A DNA stretch of 64,000 nt, from the NCBI RefSeq assembly GCF_000717655.1, contig NZ_JNZY01000007.1, positions 124,001-188,000 on the forward strand, in the 5' to 3' direction. The notes beneath the pieces were generated by a model. The model was not told the origin of the DNA and made no database searches. It saw nothing but the letters and a program-made list of their open reading frames with translations. Of this stretch, positions 57,450-64,000 are shown in pieces (positions within the stretch are counted from its first letter, which is position 1; each line of letters opens with the position of its first letter). The stretch is from Streptomyces katrae (GTDB taxonomy: Bacteria; Actinomycetota; Actinomycetes; Streptomycetales; Streptomycetaceae). The position numbers and the translations under genes were made by a program.

Positions 57450-58010
57450 ATGCTGCATCCCATGACGAGTGAGCCGGAGCAGCAGATCGGTGTGGGCACG
57501 CAGGACGCGTTCCAGCGTCTGTGGACGCCCCACCGGATGGCGTACATCCAGGGGGAGAACAAGCCGACCGGTCCGGAGGCCGGAGACGGCTGTCCCTTCT
57601 GCGGGATTCCGGAGATGTCCGACCAGGACGGCCTGGTCGTGGCCCGGGGCAGGCACGTCTACGCCGTGCTGAACCTGTACCCGTACAACGGCGGACACCT
57701 GATGGTCGTCCCGTACCGGCACGTCGCCGACTACACGGAGCTCGACGCGGCCGAGACGGACGAGCTGGCCGATCTCACCAAGCGGGCCATGATCGCGCTG
57801 CGCAAGGCGTCCGGGGCGCACGGGTTCAACATCGGCATGAACCAGGGTGCGGCCGCGGGGGCCGGCATCGCGGCGCACCTGCACCAGCACATCGTGCCCC
57901 GCTGGGGCGGGGACACGAACTTCATGCCGGTCGTCGGCCACACCAAGGTGCTGCCCCAACTCTTGGCGGACACCCGCCAGATGCTCGCCGACGCCTGGCC
58001 CACCGACTAG
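57450..58010 (+). CDS. HIT-family nucleotide hydrolase/transferase
   Basis: 186 residues from ATG 57450 (caagg upstream); ATG 57462 is an equally possible start. The zinc-type CPFCGIPEMSDQDGLVVARG precedes the core VVPYRHVADYTELDAAETDE. The histidine triad is in GIAAHLHQHIVPRWGGDTNF (H-x-H-x-H), the nucleophilic region of HIT hydrolases such as AP4A phosphorylases and Fhit-like proteins. The length and CPFC motif resemble actinobacterial AP4A phosphorylase-like HIT proteins. It diverges from the ion channel. Confidence 0.92.
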   Translation: MLHPMTSEPEQQIGVGTQDAFQRLWTPHRMAYIQGENKPTGPEAGDGCPFCGIPEMSDQDGLVVARGRHVYAVLNLYPYNGGHLMVVPYRHVADYTELDAAETDELADLTKRAMIALRKASGAHGFNIGMNQGAAAGAGIAAHLHQHIVPRWGGDTNFMPVVGHTKVLPQLLADTRQMLADAWPTD

Positions 58011-58028
58011 GGCCGGGCCAGACGAGGA

Positions 58029-58060
58029 GCTCCCGGGGGCCGCAGGCCGGCCCCGGGAGC
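58029..58060. terminator. Terminator between HIT gene and membrane protein gene
   Basis: gctcccgggggcc (58029-58041) pairs with ggccccgggagc (58049-58060), a 12-bp stem with one bulge, between convergent genes. Confidence 0.75.
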
Positions 58061-58061
58061 A

Positions 58062-59741
58062 CTAGGCGTCGTACACGTCGGCCTTGCGCGGGGCGGCGTC
58101 CTGGACGAGCCCGCTGACGATCATCGAACGGTTGTTGAAGCGGTCGATGTCGGCGCCGTTCTCCTCGAGGACCCGCATCGCGGCCGCGTGCACCGCCCGC
58201 AGGACGGGGGTGGCGGCGCGCAAGGCGTCGTCGGCCATGAAGCGGTGGCGCCAGGGCTGGCCCGCCCAGACGTGGCGCAGGCCGAAGGGCTCGGGCAGGA
58301 CCAGCTTGCCGCCGAAGAAGTCGAGGATCGGCGGGAACCAGGTCAGCGGGGCGCGGACGGCGAGGCGGACCACTTCCTGGGCGTCCACCAGCGGCAGCGT
58401 GCGCTCCACGGTCTCCCAGAACCGGAAGGACTTCGGTACCTCGACCTTGGGGGCCGCGGACTTGGTGGTGAACAGGCCGTGCACCGGTCCGAGTGCGTGG
58501 CCGGTCACCTCGACGCGCAGGGTCTTGTACAGCACGGTGACCGTCACCAGCATGGTGATCACCAACTGGCCGTCCCAGAGCGGGTACTGGATGCCGAGGT
58601 AGTGCCGGTTGCCGCCGCTGAACTGCTGCTCGTTGCAGATCCGGGTGATCTCGTGCGGCTTGATGAGGAAGGTGTCCACGTCGGCGCCGGTGGGGCGGGC
58701 GACCTCCGCTGCGCCCTCGCCGACCGGGGTGACGATCCAGTGCTGGATCGAGGCGGGCGGCAGGCCGCCGGTGTGCAGCGGGCCGCGCTCCAGCTTGCGC
58801 AGCTCGGTGTCGACCGCGCGTATGACGTCCCAGCTGCGGAACGGGTGGATCTCCATGCCTTCGGTCTTGGGGGCGAGCTCCTCGGCCATCTGCCAGCTGC
58901 CCCAGCGGGTGCCCATGCCGAGGATGCCCTTGGGGCCGGCGTAGAAGACGGAGTTGCTGCGGTCCTCGGCCGTGAGCTTGGCGAGCGAGAGCCGCAGGTC
59001 CTCGCGGGCCTTCTCGTCGGGGTTGCCGGGGACCGCCTCCGGGATCTTGGCGCCGATGCCGTCGCCGGCGAGCAGACCGTCCCAGCGGGAGCGCAGGTCG
59101 GCGGCGGTGGCCTCGCAGATCCGGCGGGCGAGGAGCCAGCCCGCGACGGGGACGATGATCATGCCGCGCAGGTAGAGGCCGAGGAAGCCGGTGAACGGCA
59201 GCCGGAACATGAGCACGGCCACCACGACGGCGACGCCGACGAGCAGCAGGGTGCCCAGCCAGGACGAGCGTTTGCCGTCACCCTTGGCCAGTGTCTTGCG
59301 GAGCTGGAACAGGCCCAGCCAGAGCAGCAGGCCGGGCAGGAACAGCACCCCGGCGACGAGCATGATCATGCGCAGCTTGCGGTCGCGCTCCTTGCGGATG
59401 CGGGAGGCGGCCAGGCAGTGCTCGACGACGGTCTGCGGATCCAGGCCGAAGGACTGGATGAGCGGTTTGCGGCCGGAGGCGAGGGCGCGGGCCTCGACGG
59501 CGCGGCAGAAGGCCTCGCCCAGGTTGGGTTCGAAGAGCGAGATCTTGGGGGGTTTGATCGTCGACTTGTGGTACTCGTTGTCGGCCTTGAGTATGTCCGA
59601 CAGCTTGCTGTCCTTGCCGCCGTCCCGGTATGCGGCCGAGGCGAGGGCGTTGGTCGCCGCGGTCTGGCCGCCGGCCCCCTGCAAGGGGATCTGCGCCCCG
59701 GGCCTGAAGTCGAATCCGTCGTCCGCCACCGTTGCCCCCAT
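58062..59741 (-). CDS. Large hypothetical membrane protein
   Basis: 559 residues. The first 125 are soluble. Two or three hydrophobic segments follow: MIMLVAGVLFLPGLLLWLGL, LLLVGVAVVVAVLMFRLPFT and LRGMIIVPVAGWLLARRIC. A large soluble part with SVFYAGPKGILGMGTRWGSW, SIQHWIVTPVG and THGLFTTKSAAPKVE-like text comes next, then VITMLVTVTVLYKTLRVEVT. It belongs to a Streptomyces family I know only as hypothetical. There is no signal peptide. Confidence 0.72.
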   Translation of the reverse strand: MGATVADDGFDFRPGAQIPLQGAGGQTAATNALASAAYRDGGKDSKLSDILKADNEYHKSTIKPPKISLFEPNLGEAFCRAVEARALASGRKPLIQSFGLDPQTVVEHCLAASRIRKERDRKLRMIMLVAGVLFLPGLLLWLGLFQLRKTLAKGDGKRSSWLGTLLLVGVAVVVAVLMFRLPFTGFLGLYLRGMIIVPVAGWLLARRICEATAADLRSRWDGLLAGDGIGAKIPEAVPGNPDEKAREDLRLSLAKLTAEDRSNSVFYAGPKGILGMGTRWGSWQMAEELAPKTEGMEIHPFRSWDVIRAVDTELRKLERGPLHTGGLPPASIQHWIVTPVGEGAAEVARPTGADVDTFLIKPHEITRICNEQQFSGGNRHYLGIQYPLWDGQLVITMLVTVTVLYKTLRVEVTGHALGPVHGLFTTKSAAPKVEVPKSFRFWETVERTLPLVDAQEVVRLAVRAPLTWFPPILDFFGGKLVLPEPFGLRHVWAGQPWRHRFMADDALRAATPVLRAVHAAAMRVLEENGADIDRFNNRSMIVSGLVQDAAPRKADVYDA

Positions 59742-59818
59742 CGCTGTGCGTTGTGCTCTTTTGCCGCGCAGATGAGCCTATCGGCGTATCTCGTCCCGTG
59801 GTCATGGGACAGGGAAAT

Positions 59819-59850
59819 GCCGCCCACCGCAAGCGGGTTGGGTGGGCGGC
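59819..59850 (-). terminator. Terminator of the EF-G-like gene
   Basis: gccgcccacc (59819-59828) pairs perfectly with ggtgggcggc (59841-59850). On the minus strand it follows the EF-G-like stop and is followed by atttcc. Confidence 0.65.
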
Positions 59851-59878
59851 TTTCCAAGGGCGCCTGGCGCCCTGCCGG

Positions 59879-62074
59879 TCAGGTTCCCTTCTCGGCCTGT
59901 TCCCGCACCTTGTCGGCGATCTGGGGCGGCATGGGTTCGTGGCGGGCGTAGGCGCGGGTGAAGCGGCCCGTGCCGTGCGAGACGGAGCGCAGTTCGACGG
60001 CGTACCGGCCGATCTCGATCTCGGGGATCTCGGCGCGGACGGACGTGCGGCCGGGGCCGGCCTGTTCGGTTCCGACGACGCGGCCGCGGCGGCCGGCGAG
60101 GTCGCTCATGACGGGTCCGACGTACTCGTCGGGGACGAGGACGGCGAGCTCGGCGACCGGTTCGAGGAGGTGGATGCGGGCCTCGGTGGCGGCTTCGCGC
60201 AGGGCGAGGGCGCCCGCGGTCTGGAAGGCGGCGTCGGAGGAGTCCACCGAGTGCGCCTTTCCGTCGAGGAGGGTGATGCGTACGTCGACCAGCGGGTAGC
60301 CGGCCGCGACCCCGCGGGCGGCCTGGGTGCGTACGCCCTTCTCGACGGACGGGATGAACTGGCGGGGCACGGCGCCGCCGACGACCTTGTCGACGAACTC
60401 GATGCCGCTGCCGGGCGGGAGCGGTTCGACCTCGATCTCGCAGATGGCGAACTGGCCGTGCCCGCCGGACTGTTTGACGTGGCGGCCGCGGCCGGCGGCC
60501 TTGGCGCCGAACGTCTCGCGCAGGCTTACCTTGTGCGGGACGGGGTCGACCTGGACCCCGTAGCGGGTGCGCAGCCGTTCGAGGGCGACGTCCTGGTGGG
60601 CCTCGCCGAGGCACCACAGGACGACCTGGTGGGTGTCCGGGTTCTGTTCCAGCCGCATCGTGGGGTCCTCGGCGACGAGCCGGGCCAGGCCCTGGGAGAG
60701 TTTGTCCTCGTCGGCCTTGCTGTGGGCCGCGATGGCGAGGGGGAGCAGCGGGTCGGGCATCGGCCAGGGCTCCATGAGCAGGGGCCGGTCCTTGGCCGAG
60801 AGGGTGTCGCCGGTCTCGGCGCGGGTGAGTTTGGCCACGCAGGCGAGGTCGCCGGCGATGGCCTGGGTGAGGGTGCGCTGCTGTTTGCCGAAGGGGGAGG
60901 TGAGGGTGCCGATCCGCTCGTCGACGTCGTGGTCCTCGTGCCCGCGCTCGGCCAGTCCGTGGCCGCTGACGTGCACGGTCTCCTCGGGGCGCAGGGTGCC
61001 GGAGAAGATGCGGACGAGGGAGACGCGGCCGACGTAGGGGTCGGAGGAGGTTTTGACGACCTCGGCGACGAGGGGCCCGTCGGGGTCGCAGGTGACGGCC
61101 GGGCGGTCGGCGCCGTCCGGGGCGGTGACCGCGACGGCGGCGCGCTCCAGCGGGGTGGGGAAGCCGCCGGTGACCAGTTCCAGGAGCTCGACGGTACCGA
61201 GGCCCTGGCGGGCGCCGTCGGTGGCGGGGGCGGCCATCAGGACGGGGTGGAAGGTGCCGCGGGCCACGGCGCGCTCGAGGTCGTCGACGAGTGTCTTGAT
61301 GTCGATCTCCTCGCCGCCGAGGTAGCGGTCCATGAGGCTCTCGTCCTCGCTCTCCGCGATGATCCCCTCGATGAGGCGGGAGCGGGCGTCGGCGATGCGG
61401 GCGAGCTCGTCGGGCGAGGGGTCGCGCTCCACGCGCTCCCCGGAGGTGTAGTCGTACACGCGCTGGGAGAGCAGGCCGAGGAGGCCGGCGACCGGCGCGT
61501 GCCCGTCGGGCCCGGGAGGCCCGTACAGGGGCAGGTAGAGCGGGATGACGGCGTCGGGGTCGTCGGCCCCGAAGATCTCGCCGCAGACGGTGGTCATCTG
61601 CGCATAGTCGGCCCGGGCGGCCTCCAGATGGGTGACGACGATGGCGCGGGGCATGCCGACGGCCTCGCACTCGTCCCAGACCATGCGGGTGGCGCCGTCG
61701 ATGCCGTCGGAGGAGGAGACGACGAAGAGGGCCGCGTCGGCGGCGCGCAGACCGGCCCTGAGCTCGCCGACGAAGTCGGCGTATCCGGGGGTGTCCAGGA
61801 TGTTGATCTTGATTCCGCCCCATTCGACGGGGACGAGGGACAGCTGTACGGACCGCTGCTGCCGGTGTTCGATCTCGTCGTAGTCGGAGACGGCGGTGCC
61901 GTCCTCGACCCGGCCGGCCCGGTTGACGGCGCCCGCCGTCAGCGCGAGGGCCTCGACCAGCGTGGTCTTGCCGGCTCCGCTGTGGCCGACCAGCACGACG
62001 TTCCGTACGGACGACGGCCGGTCGGCCGTCGGTGCCCTGCCGGCGGCTCCGGCTTGGTGTGATGTGGCTCCCAT
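59879..62074 (-). CDS. EF-G-like translational GTPase (EF-G2 type) with altered G motifs
   Basis: 731 residues from ATG 62074, which follows gggaggcacgagcacc. The domain order is that of EF-G: G domain with Walker A GHSGAGKTTLVEA, then domains II-V (PSVEKGVRTQAARGVAAGYP, REAATEARIHLLEPVAELAV). The DTPGHVDF motif reads DTPGYADF with Tyr98 in place of the catalytic His, and the NKxD motif reads THLEA (148-152). Both changes argue against normal ribosome-stimulated GTP hydrolysis. It resembles actinobacterial FusA2/EF-G2, reported in mycobacteria as lacking ribosome-dependent GTPase activity. It is not the housekeeping fusA. Confidence 0.92.
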   Translation of the reverse strand: MGATSHQAGAAGRAPTADRPSSVRNVVLVGHSGAGKTTLVEALALTAGAVNRAGRVEDGTAVSDYDEIEHRQQRSVQLSLVPVEWGGIKINILDTPGYADFVGELRAGLRAADAALFVVSSSDGIDGATRMVWDECEAVGMPRAIVVTHLEAARADYAQMTTVCGEIFGADDPDAVIPLYLPLYGPPGPDGHAPVAGLLGLLSQRVYDYTSGERVERDPSPDELARIADARSRLIEGIIAESEDESLMDRYLGGEEIDIKTLVDDLERAVARGTFHPVLMAAPATDGARQGLGTVELLELVTGGFPTPLERAAVAVTAPDGADRPAVTCDPDGPLVAEVVKTSSDPYVGRVSLVRIFSGTLRPEETVHVSGHGLAERGHEDHDVDERIGTLTSPFGKQQRTLTQAIAGDLACVAKLTRAETGDTLSAKDRPLLMEPWPMPDPLLPLAIAAHSKADEDKLSQGLARLVAEDPTMRLEQNPDTHQVVLWCLGEAHQDVALERLRTRYGVQVDPVPHKVSLRETFGAKAAGRGRHVKQSGGHGQFAICEIEVEPLPPGSGIEFVDKVVGGAVPRQFIPSVEKGVRTQAARGVAAGYPLVDVRITLLDGKAHSVDSSDAAFQTAGALALREAATEARIHLLEPVAELAVLVPDEYVGPVMSDLAGRRGRVVGTEQAGPGRTSVRAEIPEIEIGRYAVELRSVSHGTGRFTRAYARHEPMPPQIADKVREQAEKGT

Positions 62075-62316
62075 GGTGCTCGTGCCTCCCGGTGTGACGG
62101 TGAGGAGGTTGATCGGGGTCCTTCGAGCTTTGCACTGGCGTCACACTGCGTCCATACGTAGTACCCCGCGCTGTCCGGAGCGTGTCGCGGGCACGGACCG
62201 GCGACCGGCTGGCGCGAACCGGTGGGTGCGCGGCAGTGGCGGCCCGGGGCGCTGGCTACGATGGGCCAGCCGGTGGCCGATGTGGCCGTGCGGCCCAGCG
62301 ACCCTCTGGGAAGGCC

Positions 62317-62982
62317 ATGCTGAACAAGTACGCGCGTGCATTCTTCACGCGTGTTCTCACGCCATTCGCCGCTTTTCTCCTCCGGCGGGGGGTGAGCCCG
62401 GACGCGGTCACCCTGATCGGCACGGCCGGAGTGGTGGCGGGAGCGCTGGTCTTCTTCCCCCGGGGGGAGTTCTTCTGGGGCACGATCACCATCACCCTGT
62501 TCGTGTTCTCCGACCTGGTGGACGGGAACATGGCCCGCCAGGCGGGGGTCTCCAGCCGCTGGGGCGCCTTCCTCGACTCGACGCTCGACCGGGTGGCCGA
62601 CGCGGCGATCTTCGGCGGCCTCGCGCTCTGGTACGCGGGCAACGGGAACGACAACGTGCTGTGCGCGGTGGCGATCTTCTGCCTGGCCAGCGGCCAGGTG
62701 GTCTCGTACACCAAGGCCCGCGGCGAGTCGATCGGGCTGCCGGTCGCCGTCAACGGGCTCATCGAGCGCGCCGAGCGGCTGGTGATCTCGCTGGTCGCGG
62801 CCGGTCTGTCCGGGCTGGAGACCTTCGGGGTGCCGTCCTGGATCGGGGTGCTGCTGCCGATCGCCCTGTGGGTCGTGGCCGTGGGCTCGCTGGTCACGCT
62901 GATCCAGCGGGTGGTCACCGTACGCCGTGAGGCGGCGGAGGCCGACGCGGAGGCCGCCGTGGCCGAGGGCGGCACGGCCTGA
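62317..62982 (+). CDS. pgsA: Phosphatidylinositol phosphate synthase (CDP-alcohol phosphatidyltransferase)
   Basis: 221 residues with about six membrane helices. The CDP-alcohol signature D-x2-DG-x2-AR-x8-G-x3-D-x3-D is present as DLVDGNMARQAGVSSRWGAF followed by LDSTLDRVAD. In Actinobacteria next to patA-pimA, the enzyme joins CDP-diacylglycerol to inositol 1-phosphate to make phosphatidylinositol phosphate, so it is PIP synthase rather than the PG-phosphate synthase. ATG 62317 starts MLNKYARAFF, typical of the family. Its stop overlaps the next gene by one base. Confidence 0.93.
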   Translation: MLNKYARAFFTRVLTPFAAFLLRRGVSPDAVTLIGTAGVVAGALVFFPRGEFFWGTITITLFVFSDLVDGNMARQAGVSSRWGAFLDSTLDRVADAAIFGGLALWYAGNGNDNVLCAVAIFCLASGQVVSYTKARGESIGLPVAVNGLIERAERLVISLVAAGLSGLETFGVPSWIGVLLPIALWVVAVGSLVTLIQRVVTVRREAAEADAEAAVAEGGTA

Positions 62983-63887
62983 TGGGCCGGGCACAGGACA
63001 AGCTGGTCGACGGCCTGTACGGGCTCGGCTGGGCCGGGGTAAAGAAGCTTCCGGAGCCGGCCGCGGTGGCCCTCGGCCGCCGGATCGCCGACTATGCGTG
63101 GAAGAGGCGCGGCAAGAGCGTGCTGCGGCTGGAGTCGAACCTGGCCCGAGTCGTGCCGGAGGCCGGGCCGGAGCGGCTGCGGGAGCTCTCGCAGGCCGGC
63201 ATGCGCTCGTACATGCGCTACTGGATGGAATCCTTCCGGCTGCCGACGATGGACCCGAAGCGCTTCGGCACGGACGTCGAGTTCAAGGACGAGCACCTCC
63301 TGCGCGAGGCGCTCGCTTCCGGGCGCGGGGTCGTGGTCGCCCTGCCGCACCTGGCCAACTGGGATCTCGCCGGAGCATGGGCCATCGGCCACATCGGCGT
63401 CCCGTTCACCACGGTTGCCGAGCGGCTCAAGCCGGAGTCCCTCTATGACCGCTTCGTCGCCTACCGGGAGAGCCTCGGCATGGAGGTGCTGCCGCACAGT
63501 GGCGGCGCCGCCTTCGGGACCCTGGCCCGCCGGCTCCGCTCCGGCGGCCTGGTGTGCCTGGTCGCGGACCGCGACCTGTCGGCCTCCGGGGTCGAGGTGG
63601 ACTTCTTCGGTTCGGCGGCGCGCATGCCGGCCGGGCCGGCCCTGCTGGCGCAGCAGACGGGGGCGGTGCTGCTCCCGGCGACCCTGCACTACGGGGAATC
63701 GCCGAAGATGTACGGCCGGATCCACCCCGAGGTGGCGGTGCCGAGGACCGGCACCCGGGCCGAGCAGACGGCCGTCATGACCCAGGCGCTCGCCGATGCC
63801 TTCGCCGAGGGGATCGCCGAGCACCCGGAGGACTGGCACATGCTGCAGCGGCTGTGGCTGGACGACCTGGAGGAGCGCTCCGCGTGA
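62982..63887 (+). CDS. Phosphatidylinositol mannoside acyltransferase
   Basis: 301 residues of the LpxL/HtrB-like lysophospholipid acyltransferase family. The catalytic H-x4-D motif is in VVALPHLANWDLAGAWAIGH. Further motifs are VPFTTVAERLKPESLYDRFV, GLVCLVADRDLSASGVEVDF and MPAGPALLAQQTGAVLLPAT. In this cluster it acylates PIM1 or PIM2, as PatA (Rv2611c) does in mycobacteria. It is coupled to pgsA by a TGATG overlap and to pimA by a GTGA overlap. Confidence 0.92.
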   Translation: MGRAQDKLVDGLYGLGWAGVKKLPEPAAVALGRRIADYAWKRRGKSVLRLESNLARVVPEAGPERLRELSQAGMRSYMRYWMESFRLPTMDPKRFGTDVEFKDEHLLREALASGRGVVVALPHLANWDLAGAWAIGHIGVPFTTVAERLKPESLYDRFVAYRESLGMEVLPHSGGAAFGTLARRLRSGGLVCLVADRDLSASGVEVDFFGSAARMPAGPALLAQQTGAVLLPATLHYGESPKMYGRIHPEVAVPRTGTRAEQTAVMTQALADAFAEGIAEHPEDWHMLQRLWLDDLEERSA

Positions 63888-64000
63888 AGATCGGCATTGT
63901 CTGCCCGTACTCGTGGGACGTGCCCGGCGGCGTCCAGTTCCACATCCGGGACCTCGCCGAGCACCTGATCCGCCTCGGCCACGAGGTCTCGGTGCTGGCC
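63884..64000 (+). CDS. pimA: Phosphatidylinositol alpha-mannosyltransferase, N-terminal part
   Basis: GTG 63884 overlaps the acyltransferase stop by four bases. The 39 residues seen, VKIGIVCPYSWDVPGGVQFH followed by IRDLAEHLIRLGHEVSVLA, are the N-terminal lobe of a GT-B (GT4) mannosyltransferase, with the GGVQ-H loop. PimA adds mannose to phosphatidylinositol at the inner membrane face. The rest is outside the window. Confidence 0.93.
   Translation, partial: MKIGIVCPYSWDVPGGVQFHIRDLAEHLIRLGHEVSVLA

Overview
The window is a high-GC chromosome segment of a Streptomyces or close relative. The evidence is very strong third-position G/C bias, frequent GTG starts, ATGA/GTGA stop-start overlaps, Actinobacteria-specific families, and an ssgB gene whose product I recognise as almost identical to the Streptomyces sporulation regulator SsgB. 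The gene content and order (argCJBDR and argH, metNIQ, cobalamin genes, ssgB, thrS, PIP synthase-acyltransferase-pimA) resemble, from memory, a conserved core region of the Streptomyces chromosome. I saw no prophage, transposase, integrase, CRISPR array or biosynthetic gene cluster.

Layout. 1-4.5 kb: end of a family-10-like glycosidase, a DUF1918 protein, an EamA exporter divergent from a MocR regulator, a histidine-phosphatase-like protein without its catalytic residues, and an acetyltransferase-like protein. 4.6-9.6 kb: the arginine operon argC-J-B-D-R, with an ARG box over the argC -10 region. 9.7-13.5 kb: a TIGR04222 protein, an L,D-transpeptidase, a PNPOx-fold protein and a HEAT-repeat protein. 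13.6-15.4 kb: an ARG-box promoter driving a collapsed argG relic, then argH. 15.6-25.3 kb: a duplicated-domain lipoprotein, a frameshifted HAD gene, a TetR/MFS pair, an acyltransferase, a GDPD, a small sigma-like protein, a GNAT and two membrane proteins.

25.6-28.6 kb: metNIQ methionine uptake, preceded by a Cys/Met-rich upstream ORF that looks like an attenuator. 28.8-37.3 kb: cobalamin genes cobL, a bluB-cobT fusion and cobA/cysG, with a GNAT, a broken gene and a SpoU-type RNA methyltransferase. 37.4-41 kb: a Ser/Thr kinase and small genes. 41.05-41.52 kb: a minus-strand tRNA array (Gly, Cys, three Val-GAC). 41.7-43.6 kb: pabB-pabC for p-aminobenzoate. 43.7-53.97 kb: GNAT, DsbA-like, CGNR, ssgB, membrane proteins, two tRNA-Val(CAC) genes, an exonuclease and a two-gene hypothetical pair. 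54-64 kb: GNAT, thrS, an ion channel, a HIT protein, a large membrane protein, an EF-G-like GTPase with altered catalytic motifs, and the phosphatidylinositol mannoside genes pgsA-patA-pimA, the last cut by the window edge.

The most interesting items are the mini-ArgG relic with an intact ARG-box promoter, the Cys/Met upstream ORF before metN, a palindromic in-frame insertion in argJ, two proteins that keep their fold signature but have lost catalytic residues, and the bluB-cobT fusion with a roughly 250-residue Ala/Pro/Glu/Val-rich stretch. All calls come from reading the sequence and from recalled family knowledge; no database search was run.
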